Made by a program: the position numbers and the translations under genes. From Mesostigma viride (lineage: Eukaryota > Streptophyta > Mesostigmatophyceae > Mesostigmatales > Mesostigmataceae), in assembly GCA_009746045.1 (NCBI GenBank), contig RPFO01002248.1, positions 92,501 through 156,500 on the forward strand: a DNA stretch of 64,000 nt, read 5' to 3'. Positions 54,907 through 64,000 of the stretch are shown here, piece by piece. The notes under the pieces were generated by a model. That model saw only the letters and a program-made list of their open reading frames with translations, was not told the DNA's origin and did not search any database. Position 1 is the first letter of the stretch. Each line of letters opens with the position of its first letter.

Positions 54907-56974
54907 TGGTCACACGGTCAGCCCCCTTTGTTTTCGCCATCCTCCCTCCATGGCGGTCTTCATGTATATACAGCCACGCGGCTTCCGCCGTCTTCGCCGG
55001 CAATGCTCTCAGCCAACCGACCACTCTAGCTAGTCCTTACACTGGTGACGGATGTACCTGCCTCGAAAACGTTCCCCCGTCTCATGTCATCAACCAAGTT
55101 CAACACCACCTCCAGTTTATGTCACCGTACCTGTTCATGACTGTGGGGGACCATGTTATGCGCCAGGCACGTGCTCGCGTTGCTAGCATTGAGCACTTAC
55201 CGGGAACACCGGGGTTGTCCTGGTGATCACGAATGTGCACGGTAATGGGGGGGCGACCAATTACATGCAGCAATACTAAGGCTAGCTGACATTGACATCT
55301 ATATGCCAATGAGACCACGCTCATTTAGACGCGGGCATCCGCCCATGCTTGACTCTGGCTGGACTGCCTGGGTTGAGGCGCACGCTGTCGGTTTAGATCA
55401 GCCCCAATTATAAACACACCGGCCATGCAACCCGCCGGGCACCATGGGCGCTGAAAAATCGAACTCAGGACTGACCCATACTCCAACATCGCCTGTGCCT
55501 CAGCACATCCCAGCATTGACCTTCCTTTATTCCATTTTTGTTTTTGTTATTACTATTACTCTTTACTTTGTCTTTATTTCCTATTGTTCGTATTATTACC
55601 ATTTACATTTCTTTTCTTGTTTGTTTCTTTCTTTCTCTTTTTTCTTTTTTCCCTTTGTAATGTATACTCCTTACTTTTTTTTTCAGACCCTTCGTGTATG
55701 TGTGCATGTGTTCCCTCTTTTCCTTCTTAGTTTTGGTTGTTTGTGTTGGTCGTGCATGGTGGTGTGTGTGTGTGTGTGTGTGTTTATGTGTGATTTTTCT
55801 ATCAACCTTTCTTGTTACCCTCTGTCTCCCTCTATGCAGGTCTACCTAGAGATAGCCACGCGGCTCCCGCGGCCTTCGCGTCTTTCCTCTTAGACAACTA
55901 CCCTAGTCCTTCCACGGCGTTGGATCGCCATGCGTCCAGGCATAGTTGTCTCCTTCATAGTTGTCTCACTTCATGCAACGGCCGCGTTGGCCTAGCTGGC
56001 TGACTCCCCTCCCCAGCTCCGCCTTTGATGACAACGAGGACTACCCCGGCCGCTTCAAACTGCTCAGTAGCTGGCTACCCGACTGAAAATATGCGTACAT
56101 GATCGAAGACCCGGATCGGCCTGGCCTGGGAGAACCACGAGCACTGTCGCTGGTGGAGCAACCCCTGCCTGCTCAGGACTGTCGATCAACCGTTCACGAC
56201 CTAGGTTCAAGGCGATCGATCGACACTTTTGACCGAATCTTGAAGGTCTGCTGTGACAAGATAAAATGGTGGACTCCTCTCCACTAAATATACAGATCTT
56301 TTACCTCCTGACGGAACGGACTTATCAAATCCTGAGAGACAGGGGAAATCCCTAGTAATCTCCAGGAATCCTAGAGCGGTGATCGTTTCTTGTCTAGCTA
56401 GTGGAGTTTCCTACAAGACCTTACTCGGCTGCCGGTAAAGAGTGGTACGTGGTCCACCTTTGGTCGGGCGTCTCTACATACACAAGACTGACTGTGCGGG
56501 GGCAGGGGCGGGCCGGGTGCTGATGCAGGAGATGCAGGCTCTCATGCAGCTTGATAGATTCACCAAGGTGTTACGCATGCAGACGATCGGTTCTCAGTTT
56601 GACTATTTGTGCCAATAGGCCGACTTGTAAGCAGTTTTTTTTTACATTGTATAACTTATCTCTCACATCCTTAGCTAGGCACAGCCACCTGGCCGGCACA
56701 GATCAGGTGGACAATCAAATTTAATTGGGTAGCGATTACAACTAACGGGCGCTTTCTTTCCCAAGTGATGACTCAAACATGTCACCTTCTCAATCATGCC
56801 TGAAAAAGAAAGACATTCTAGTTGTATTGCTCCCAATAAAGAAAGAACCAGAATTCAGCACGGGCCATGCACCGCAAAGGCCTGCGCAATAATAGAAAGC
56901 AAATCATAGCTTATGAGCCGCGATCAAGTGGGAAGTGAAAGCGCTGGTCGAGACTCTCACCGACCTTACAAGCA
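54907..56974. other. Spacer with pyrimidine-rich tract and (GT)n
   Basis: T/C-rich plus strand from about 55515 to 55735, then (GT)n at 55764-55786. Several short frames, none recognisable. Confidence 0.5.
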
Positions 56975-56984
56975 GGCAATGACA

Positions 56985-57150
56985 CGAGCTGACCCCATGG
57001 ACGCCACATGCTCGTAGCATTTAGCTCGAACTACACTTAACAAGCATGTGGCCTCCATGGGGCCATCGAGCTAAATGTTAGAAGCATGTGGCCTCCATGG
57101 GGCCATCGAGCTAAATGTTACAAGCATGTGGCCTCCATCGGGTCAGCTTG
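56985..57150. repeat. 40-bp tandem repeat with inverted copy, 3' of allantoinase
   Basis: Direct units start at 57041, 57081 and 57121 (AGCATGTGGCCTCCAT core). The arm 56985-57028 is an inverted copy of 57107-57150 (44 nt, mostly complementary). It lies 17 bases past the allantoinase stop on the gene's strand. Confidence 0.85.
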
Positions 57151-57167
57151 TGAGGAGCAGGAACTCA

Positions 57168-57381
57168 TCAGTGCTTCAAAATGGACTGCCCGCACGGCTT
57201 CTCAGCAAACTGAGGGCCCAAGGCACCTCCGTCTTGCAGGTACACGAGGTGGCCGCGCACAAATGTCGCGAGCACCATGCCCTGGACTTCCATGCCAGCA
57301 TAAGGGGTCCCCTTGTGGCGGTGATAGATGGGGAAATTGTCCCCTCCGATGACCGCGGGGCGGTCAGGATCCCAGACTACC
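57168..57381 (-). CDS. ALN: Allantoinase, last exon
   Basis: Acceptor CAACAG at 57387-57382, entering in phase 2. Encodes VVWDPDRPAV, then the family-typical KGTPYAGMEVQGMVLATFVRG end of the amidohydrolase beta-sandwich, and stops at 57168. Confidence 0.88.
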
Positions 57382-58084
57382 CTGTTGCCGGCACAAGACA
57401 GAGTAGGCAGCATGCGCCAGCATCAAGGAGACAACCAGCATGAACACAACAACGCGGCGAACAAGAGTTAGCGAGACAACACTGCCACACGCAAGACAGC
57501 AAGTACGCAGCATGCCTAGGCAGGACAACCATGAGAAGTAGCGATGAGTGTAAGTAAAGCCACCATGCCATATATACAACTCAGTGCCCACAAGGGGCCG
57601 AGTAGGCAGCATGCACAGGAAGAAAAGCAACGGCAATGTTAGCTGCACTGTGTAAACGACACTACCAGGCCATGACATGCCCACATGTACAGATAACCAG
57701 TGACCCGCGATTACCAGCAATTCCATCTCCATGTTCACGGTGACCATGCTGTCAACCACCGCGGCTCCTCTCATGCTCCAAGCCGCCTGACAGGCACAAG
57801 TGCCCACCAGTAGATCCTAACCGCTGCACGCAATCCTAACATGCACCGACACACGTTTCTAGGATGGCTACAGAGGCTTTTTTCCACGCACCAGAGTACA
57901 AACTGGGATGTCAATGCCCTGGTGAGATATACGAGCACTAGCACTGGGCAATGTGACAGGTACCACGTCAAGCCAGCAAAAGCAACACCCCCCAGGAATG
58001 ACCCTGTCCTTGCAAGTAGTACTAACGTACAGAGGGAGCGAAACACAGAGTGTGCCTTTTCTCTGCTCTCGTCAAGCCACTCAC

Positions 58085-58247
58085 ATGTCCGCGTCCGCCC
58101 CTGGTATGAGCGACCCCTTTTGGGGTGTCAACCCGACCATGGCCGCAGGCTTGGAGCTCCACAGCTCACTCAAGCGCTCGAGAGACAACTTGTAAAGCTG
58201 CCCCTCGGTCCAGGTGACCGGCAGGCTGAACTGCAACCCCGAAATGC
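58085..58247 (-). CDS. ALN: Allantoinase, exon with GISGLQFSLPVTW block
   Basis: Acceptor CACAG at 58252-58248, phase 1 (completes the second glycine of AWGG). Donor GTGAGT at 58084, phase 2. Encodes the segment from the barrel's last strand to KGSLIPGADAD, colinear with plant allantoinases. Confidence 0.9.
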
Positions 58248-58454
58248 CTGTGCTCAGGACAGGGATAGCGTTGATGCACAGAAAGGGAGGAGGCACGGTT
58301 GGGGAAGCGCGACCAACCGTAGGCATCAAGTATGGGTATTCACTGATTTGTATTGCCACAAATAAGACGGCCAGCATCGACTGGAAGAGCGCTGGCCAAG
58401 CTGACATCTGGCAACATGCCCACTGGCGGCAGCAAGACGTTCCCAAAAAAGTAT

Positions 58455-58615
58455 AGAATAGTATAGTATAGTAGTATAGTAGTATAGTAGTATAGTAGTA
58501 TAGTAGTATAGTAGTATAGTAGTATGGTAGTATGGTAGTATAGTAGTATAGTAGTATAGTAGTATAGTAGTATAGTAGTATAGTAGTATAGTAGTATAGT
58601 AGTATAGTAGTATAG
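58455..58615. repeat. (GTAGTATA)n microsatellite, left block
   Basis: Eight-base repeat, about 20 units. It continues on the other side of the MITE (58887-58945), with a third block at 59190-59236. Confidence 0.93.
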
Positions 58616-58617
58616 TA

Positions 58618-58884
58618 CACCCCCCCCCTTGGTGTTTAAGAATGGGGTCCGACCGACCCAGGTCTGCGATCTTAAACCAAAAATCCAATCCAGGGTTGAC
58701 AATCTTAAACATGAAGTAGGCACAAACCCCTCCTCGCGTACCACTGACCACAACTTAGCAGCCTTTGGTGCCTACTTTAAGATCTTTTTTGCCAAAACCA
58801 GCCCTGTGATCTTAAACAAAAAAATTCAAAATCCAGGGTCTCAAGATCTTCAACCTGGGAATCTTAAACGTCAAAGGGGGGGTG
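58618..58884. mobile_element. MITE-like element inside the microsatellite
   Basis: 267 bp with inverted ends CACCCCCCCCCTTGGTGTTTAAG and, at the right, CTTAAACGTCAAAGGGGGGGTG, flanked by TA on both sides. The interior repeats GATCTTAAAC-type words. No coding capacity. Confidence 0.75.
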
Positions 58885-58886
58885 TA

Positions 58887-59236
58887 GTATAGTAGTATAG
58901 CAGTATAGCAGTATAGTAGTATAGTAGTATAGTAGTATAGCAGTATCCCAGAACAGCAGTATTCTGACTTGGCATGCCGCAAAGGTGAAAACCATTTGCG
59001 TTCAGTGCCGGTCCGCGGAAAACGCGGAAAAACGCGATCTGCAAATGAATCCAGGCCGGAATCGAACTGGGGACCTCTCGCACCAATTTTGCTGACTACA
59101 GGACGGACGTCTCCGGATCCTAAGGCATCGCCAACTGACACCTACAGTCATCCGCAAAAGTTCTCCTTTCCGGGGAGTGATGCAGTACAGCAGTATAGCA
59201 GTATAGCAGTATAGTAGTATAGTAGTATAGTACTAT
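58887..59236. repeat. Further (GTAGTATA)n blocks and interval
   Basis: Microsatellite blocks at 58887-58945 and 59190-59236 enclose a unique stretch that carries the inverted SINE-like copy (59058-59142). Confidence 0.8.
59058..59142 (-). mobile_element. tRNA-like SINE head, copy 3 (inverted)
   Basis: On the minus strand TGTCAGTTGG (A-box-like), GATGCCTTAGGATCCGGAGAC, and AGAGGTCCCCAGTTCGATTCC (B box). It shares the ATGCCTT-GGATC-GGAGAC and AGAGGTCC words with copy 2. Confidence 0.45.
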
Positions 59237-59978
59237 GTATTCCATATGTATCGATGCTAGTAGCCAAAATTGTGGTATCGAGAGAGTTGGAGCAAGGCAG
59301 GCCCAGGATCCTACGAAGATCAAAGAGAAGATGCGTGCGGGAACGCTGACGCTATCAAAGGGCATGAAATGTTGACAGGCCATTCCAACATGAAGATGCA
59401 CACACTTCTCCTGCCTCTGATCATGGTAACATGCAGACTCTTCTTCAACTGTGTATTCATCCTACACAGCATGAAATCGAGATCAAGGTGGTGTCAACTC
59501 TGAAGGCCGTGTGGAATAGCGACGTGGTAAGCTATGAACAGATGCTCCCCCCTCTCGCCTGACATCTCAAGTTTGTCACTCTTGCTGCGGCCCAAGAGAC
59601 GGGGCAGTACATCAATGAGTGCGAAAATACGGACTTGGAAACTCATGCTTCCGTCAGGGAAACTGGAAAGGGAGCCTTTTTCCGACAAGACAGGGATTCT
59701 GGCTCAGGTCGTCAGGAGACCCCAGCCATGCACCCCACTTTCTTGCTGTGTTCCTACGCAGCGCAGCTTTGCCTGGTGGCCGTGTCCATCATGCGCATGA
59801 GACAGGGAGAACCGAAGTCTAGGGGGATCCCAAGAACACGTGCTCCTATATCATCAAAATAATAGTAGGCGGAGTCATGCATCCTAACAAGTATGGCGAT
59901 AACTAATCAATGGCGATAACTAATCAAAGGCGTTGATGGCACAACACAGTTGCGGAGTTGCGATGCCAAACGGCTTAC

Positions 59979-60074
59979 CTCCCCAGGCTTGTAGAAAGTC
60001 ACCCGAGTCGATGTGCTTGAGCTCGGGCGGGGCGGGCGAGTGGTCAGACGAGAGCATGTCGATCCACGTGCCTT
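59979..60074 (-). CDS. ALN: Allantoinase, SSDHSP exon
   Basis: Acceptor GTGCAG at 60080-60075, donor GTAAGC at 59978, both phase 1. Encodes IDMLSSDHSPAPPELK ... FLQAWGG, including the metal-binding aspartate of SSDHSP. Confidence 0.92.
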
Positions 60075-60417
60075 CTGCACAAATACATTTGTGTGTAAGG
60101 TCCATCGGTCAAGATGCAGACACGCTCCAGGACGGCAGGTGAGCCGGGATGTCAAGGCTTGCCAAAGAAACCAGGAGTTTTGAGGGACACGCCTGTTGTG
60201 AGCCTGTGTTCAACGTCAGGGTCCAAAATACATCCAGCACGATGCGTATTAAAACAACAACAATTGTGTGTGTGTGTGTCTGTGCATCAGGTCCACAGAA
60301 TCACAAGCACTCAAGCAAGAAAGCAAGGTGAGGGGTCATGCCAGCCCTGTTGGTCTCACCAACAGAAGAGGCGAAGTAAAAGAAGGATTTAGCCTCACTA
60401 TTTGTGTTGGTCCTACT

Positions 60418-60782
60418 AGAAGAAGAAGAAGAAGAAGAAGAAGAAGAAGAAGAAGAAGAAGAAGAAGAAGAAGAAGAAGAAGAAGAAGAAGAAGAAGAAG
60501 AAGAAGAAGAAGAAGAAGAAGAAGAAGAAGAAGAAGAAGAAGAAGAAGAAGAAGAAGAAGAAGAAGAAGAAGAAGAAGAGGAAGAGGAAGAGGAAGAAGA
60601 AGAAGAGGAAGAGGAAGAAGAAGAAGAGGAACAAGAAGAAGAAGAAGAAGAAGAAGAAGAAGAAGAAGAAGAAGAAGAAGAAGAAGAAGAAGAAGAAGAA
60701 GAAGAAGAAGAAGAAGAAGAAGAAGAAGAAGAAGAAGAAGAAGAAGAAGAAGAAGAAGAAGAAGAAGAAGAAGAAGAAGAAG

Positions 60783-60814
<32 letters not shown>

Positions 60815-60840
60815 GAAGGAGAAGAAGAAGAAGAAGAAGA
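60418..60840. repeat. (GAA)n microsatellite in an allantoinase intron
   Basis: About 420 bp of almost pure GAA on the plus strand ((TTC)n in the gene's sense), with GAG interruptions near 60580-60640 and one GTA near 60811. Confidence 0.98.
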
Positions 60841-60872
60841 ATTTAGCCTCACTAGTTTGTCTTACTATTCAT

Positions 60873-61495
60873 GCTCGTCTCACTGGTGGAATTGGTATTG
60901 TCGGTTGTGTTGGTCTCACTGGTGGAACTGCTATTGTCGGTTGTGTTGGTCTCAATGGTGGAAGTGCTATTGTCGGTTGTGTTGGTCTCAATGGTGGAAG
61001 TGCTATTGTCGGTTGTGTTGGTCTCACTGGTGGAACTGCTATTGTCGGCCGTGTTGGTCTCAATGGTGGAAGTGCTATTGTCGGTCGTGTTGGTCTCAAT
61101 GGTGGAAGTGCTATTGTCGGTCGTGTTGTTCTCAATGGTGGAACTGCTATTGTCGGTCGTGTTGGTCTCACTGGTGGAACTGCTATTGTCGGTTGTGTTG
61201 GTCTCACTGGTGGAACTGCTATTGTCGGTCGTGTTGGTCTCACTGGTGGAAGTGCTATTGTCGGTTGTGTTGGTCTCAATGGTGGAAGTGCTATTGTCGG
61301 TCGTGTTGGTCTCAATGGTGAAAGTGCTATTGTCGGTTGTGTTGGTCTCAATGGTGGAAGTGCTATTGTCGGTTGTGTTGGTCTCACTGGTGGAACTGCT
61401 ATTGTCGGTCGTGTTGGTCTCACTGGTGGAAGTGCTATTGTCGGTCGTGTTGGTCTCAATGGTGGAAGTGCTATTGTCGGTCGTGTTGGTCGTAC
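60873..61495. repeat. 36-bp minisatellite, about 17 units
   Basis: Unit GTTGGTCTCA(C/A)TGGTGGAA-(C/G)TGCTATTGTCGG(T/C)(T/C)GT. Length divisible by three keeps frames open on both strands as 12-residue repeats; not judged a gene. Confidence 0.95.
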
Positions 61496-62019
61496 AGCGA
61501 TGTTGGTTTCTAGCCGTGCTGGTCTTACCGGCCCTGTTGATCTTACCGGAGGTTGGGGTTGGTTTTGCCGGTCAAGTTGGTCTTACTAGTCATCATGTGC
61601 TAGGTGCTTGTCAAAGCAATGGAACTGCTCCTACCGCTGACCTGGTCTTACCGGTGGAATTGGTCCTACTGGTGAGAATTAAAGAAATTAATCTTACAAG
61701 TCATGTTGATCATTAGCTACTCGTACTCGACTTTCCGGTGGACTTGGTTCTACTACTAATATTCATTATCCAGTATGGTACCAAACTATTTCACTGTTGA
61801 TTGGTTTATATTCCGGTTACGAGGTGCTGGCTTGTGGAGGTCCAGAGTGCAGCCGTGGTCAACCAGGCGTCACCTTTGGCCGGCTTCCGCCACCGTGACC
61901 CAGTTAGTAGTACTCCTACTCACATTCGCCCCCGTGGGGCTAGCAGTTAGATTCGATCCACTGGTTCATATAGGAGAATTTCGGACACACTTGAAACGCT
62001 CTCCGGAAAAGAGCCTTTT

Positions 62020-62105
62020 CGCAGTTGGGCCATCGCTTGGGATGCCTTCGGATCAGGAGACCCCTATAGCCGCGAAATCATGCAAGAGGTCCTGTGTTCG
62101 AATCC
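62020..62105 (+). mobile_element. tRNA-like SINE head, copy 2
   Basis: GCAGTTGGGCC (A-box-like, 62021), GGATCAGGAGACCCC, AGCCGCGAAATCATGC, AGAGGTCCTGTGTTCGAATCC (B box 62096-62105). It lies in the intron between the SSDHSP exon and the preceding one. Confidence 0.45.
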
Positions 62106-62251
62106 AGTATGGTACCAAACTATTTAATTGTTCTTAGCGGTGGAGTTGGTCCTAATCCTCATACTAGCATCGTTCTGACCAGTGGGGTTGGTTCTACTCC
62201 TCATACTGTTCTTACCGGTGAAGCTGGTACACTACTCATAATTTTTCTTAC

Positions 62252-62483
62252 CGGTGGAGTTGGTCACCTGGGCCCACAGCAGCTCCCGGTTGGCCTTGTT
62301 CCGGATGGGCGGTGCGCACTTATGCAGCGTGCTGCCATCGGGAATGTCCTCCGCCGCAAACGTCAGGTAGTGGGGGCACGTCTCCACGGATATCGACAGC
62401 CCCGTCAAGCGCGCGCGGCGGATGGTGGGCAGCGACTTGGCATCGGCCAGGTGGGCGATGTGCACGTGGGGCATCCATGCTGT
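62252..62483 (-). CDS. ALN: Allantoinase, HIAHLAD/ETCPHYL exon
   Basis: Encodes MPHVHIAHLADAKSLP (metal-binding histidine), SISVETCPHYLTFAAEDIP and KCAPPIRNKANRELLW, strongly typical of plant allantoinase. The donor is G/GTAAGA at 62251 in phase 1, giving a junction NST-EGTWIDML with three extra residues over other plant proteins. The upstream boundary is uncertain by up to about 15 bases (62483 in phase 0, or near 62497). Confidence 0.9.
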
Positions 62484-62694
62484 CTCTTGCTCGCTCGTGT
62501 CGTTGCTGGCGACACAACCCCAACGATGGGGCGTAGAGGAAAGGCAAACCAGCCGCACCCACCGCGGTGGTTGGGAAAAGAGAAACCAACAGACGCAACG
62601 TACCGCGGCATGGGAAAGGCAATGTGCATCGCAAGGAGGGGACAGAAACAGGAGGTCGTGCTCTTATGAGTGTATAGCCAGCGTATGCGGCCAG

Positions 62695-62800
62695 ATAATT
62701 CATAGAAGTAGAATAAACGAAACACGTGGTCCCATTGGGGAGCCAGGGAGCATTAGCCCTCCCGGTGGTGATAATATGGCAAGAGTATTCTCTCTTGTGA
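62695..62800 (-). mobile_element. Diverged LINE 3' terminal module
   Basis: ACGTGGTCCCATTGGGGAG and CCAGGGAGCATTAGCCC mirror the terminal motif of the LINE copies at 11330, 12551 and 15125, next to an AT-rich AGAATAAACGAAA stretch. Confidence 0.4.
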
Positions 62801-63314
62801 GTATACGGCCAGCCAGAGAAAAGGGGCACTAGCTGCAGCATATCGTTCATGTAGTCATTCTGCTTGACTTCTTAATAAACACGGGAGAACAAGCTGTCGT
62901 GGAAACGACGCAAGCATCTCAGCAGGCGTGTACCAGTGCCTGCCATCACAAAATGTGACACCAGATGTGAACTGCAAACAGCCAGGCGGTGCCTACCTCC
63001 CGTTGGGAACGTGACACACAGGTAAACTGGAATGGTTTTGTCCAAGACGCGCAATCATCTGGCCCAGAGCCAAGGATGAGATTCCACGTAAAACATATGA
63101 CACACGGCCGCCGGCTCGAATCCCAAGCAACATAGAGCAGCAATACGTATTCATTCATCCCTCACGTATTCATTCATCAGTTTCAAGGCGGATCAGAATG
63201 AAAAGAAAAAGAACGATTGACGAAAAATTAGGAACCGAAGAAAACTGAGAGCACTACTACCTAGGTGACGACAGTTTGCGTATCATCTATGTCATTAACC
63301 CATCATCAGAATAG

Positions 63315-63414
63315 TATGGATTAGTATACAAATAACATGGCCTTATCATCAGTAAGGCATCCTCTATGGATTAGTATACAAATAACATGGCCTTATCATC
63401 AGTAAGGCATCCTC
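63315..63414. repeat. 50-bp perfect tandem duplication beside a splice donor
   Basis: 63315-63364 equals 63365-63414. The copies end one to seven bases from the allantoinase donor site. Confidence 0.97.
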
Positions 63415-63421
63415 ACCTCAC

Positions 63422-63684
63422 TTCCCCGAGCACCTTGACAACCGCCTCGATCGCCCGCGCCTCAAACGACCGCGGCCGCGTCGCTGCGTACGTGCTATAC
63501 TTGCGCGGGTCACGATCCTCCCCCTGGTCGCTGCCATCACCCGAAGCGCCGCTGCTCCCCTTCTTCTTGATCTCCGAGACCAGCTCTGCGTGGAGCATGA
63601 GCGGCTTGCGCAAGTCCTGCTTCTGCAGCACCCTCAGCGCGGTGCGGATGTGGTTGAGGCCAACCGCGGGAAAGTCATCCATGC
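63422..63684 (-). CDS. ALN: Allantoinase, first exon in the window (gene incomplete at right edge)
   Basis: Allantoinase hydrolyses allantoin to allantoate in ureide (purine) degradation, usually in the endoplasmic reticulum of plants. The exon starts after a pyrimidine tract and CCCCAG (acceptor 63690-63685, phase 1) with GMDDFPAVGLNHI, then KPLMLHAE with a metal-binding histidine and YAATRPRSFEARAIEAVV. Together the five exons give about 322 codons, the C-terminal 60% of a roughly 500-residue enzyme. The N-terminal exons with HxH and the carbamylated lysine must lie beyond 64000. An insertion rich in G, S and D (KKKGSSGASGDGSDQGED) lengthens the loop after LMLHAE. The donor is GAA/GTGAGG at 63421 or AG/GTGAGG at 63416. 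Confidence 0.92.
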
Positions 63685-64000
63685 CTGGGGGGGATGGCCG
63701 CCAAAAAAAAGACACAACAACAGGGGGGAATTCAGGGGGTACACGGTTGCTACGGGGTAGGACATTTGCTACGACCTGAAAGACTCAGTATGGGCATGGG
63801 TGATGACAGATATGCAGAACATTAATATAAAGAATCGGAGAAAGAGGAGTGCAAAGGAGGGCAAAGGGGGCATCCAAAAGTGGGTGGGGTAAGGGGTCTT
63901 TCGGGCGTAAGCATCCGCTGACATAAAAAAAGGGAGCCTACACTGGGGAGCAAATACCGATGTGACGGAACTGTGTTCTGGACATCCAACGAGGCGAGAC
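63685..64000 (-). other. Allantoinase intron to the window edge
   Basis: No coding similarity on the minus strand; begins with the pyrimidine tract of the acceptor. Confidence 0.6.

Noticed and set aside
58081-58753. Tyrosine/leucine-rich frames on the minus strand
   Set aside because: Microsatellite translation; only the first 54 codons (58085-58247) belong to a real exon.
60268-61716. Long frames of polyE, polyR, polyS and 12-residue repeats
   Set aside because: They arise from (GAA)n and the 36-bp array, which lie inside an allantoinase intron.
1-64000. CRISPR arrays, bacterial operons, phage genes
   Set aside because: Tandem arrays here have no unique spacers of constant length, and all recognised genes are eukaryotic with introns or retroelement type.

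Overview
The window looks like nuclear DNA of a large, repeat-rich plant-lineage genome; a charophyte alga such as Chara is my guess, not something the sequence proves. It holds spliced genes with kilobase introns, a Mx/DRP4-type dynamin, a plant-type allantoinase, chromodomain Ty3 elements, LINE 3' ends, hAT-like remnants and very long microsatellites. There is no operon structure and no bacterial gene.

Left (1-16 kb). A dynamin-related GTPase gene lies on the + strand, with a TATA box at 1684, exon 1 at 2214-2763 and exon 2 from 9601. The two exons join in frame across a 6.8-kb intron. That intron holds perfect palindromes, a 109-bp tandem array, an uncharacterised 414-aa gene (4760-6004) and a LINE 3' end. 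The last ~28 codons of the dynamin are frameshifted. LINE 3' ends, all reading on the minus strand, follow at 11.3-15.2 kb, and a ~740-bp (GATG)n tract grows out of one of them.

Centre (16-51 kb). This is a nested retrotransposon stack, dated by target-site duplications. Element A (Ty3 chromovirus, +, 16273-42230, TSD TGTTA) is interrupted by C (non-autonomous LTR element, -, TSD CCCCT), by B (a second complete Ty3 chromovirus, -, TSD TGTGA) and by D (short hAT-like element). A itself appears to sit in the LTR of an older element E. E's 3' region was separately split by F (a copia-like element, -, 42973-50994, TSD CCTGT).

The most interesting content is in these elements. A and B both carry a small 5' ORF with a viroplasmin/RNase H1-N-terminal-like domain and a long extra ORF downstream of integrase. 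A third fragment of that extra ORF is left in E. F has an unusual integrase-protease-RT-RNase H order, an in-frame UGA between gag and pol, an additional 5' ORF and non-canonical LTR ends.

Right (51-64 kb). After repeat-rich spacer comes the 3' part of an allantoinase gene on the minus strand. Five exons lie between 63684 and 57168, and the 5' exons are beyond the window. Its introns contain (GAA)n, a 36-bp minisatellite, an 8-bp (GTAGTATA)n repeat with a MITE inserted in it, and tRNA-like SINE candidates.
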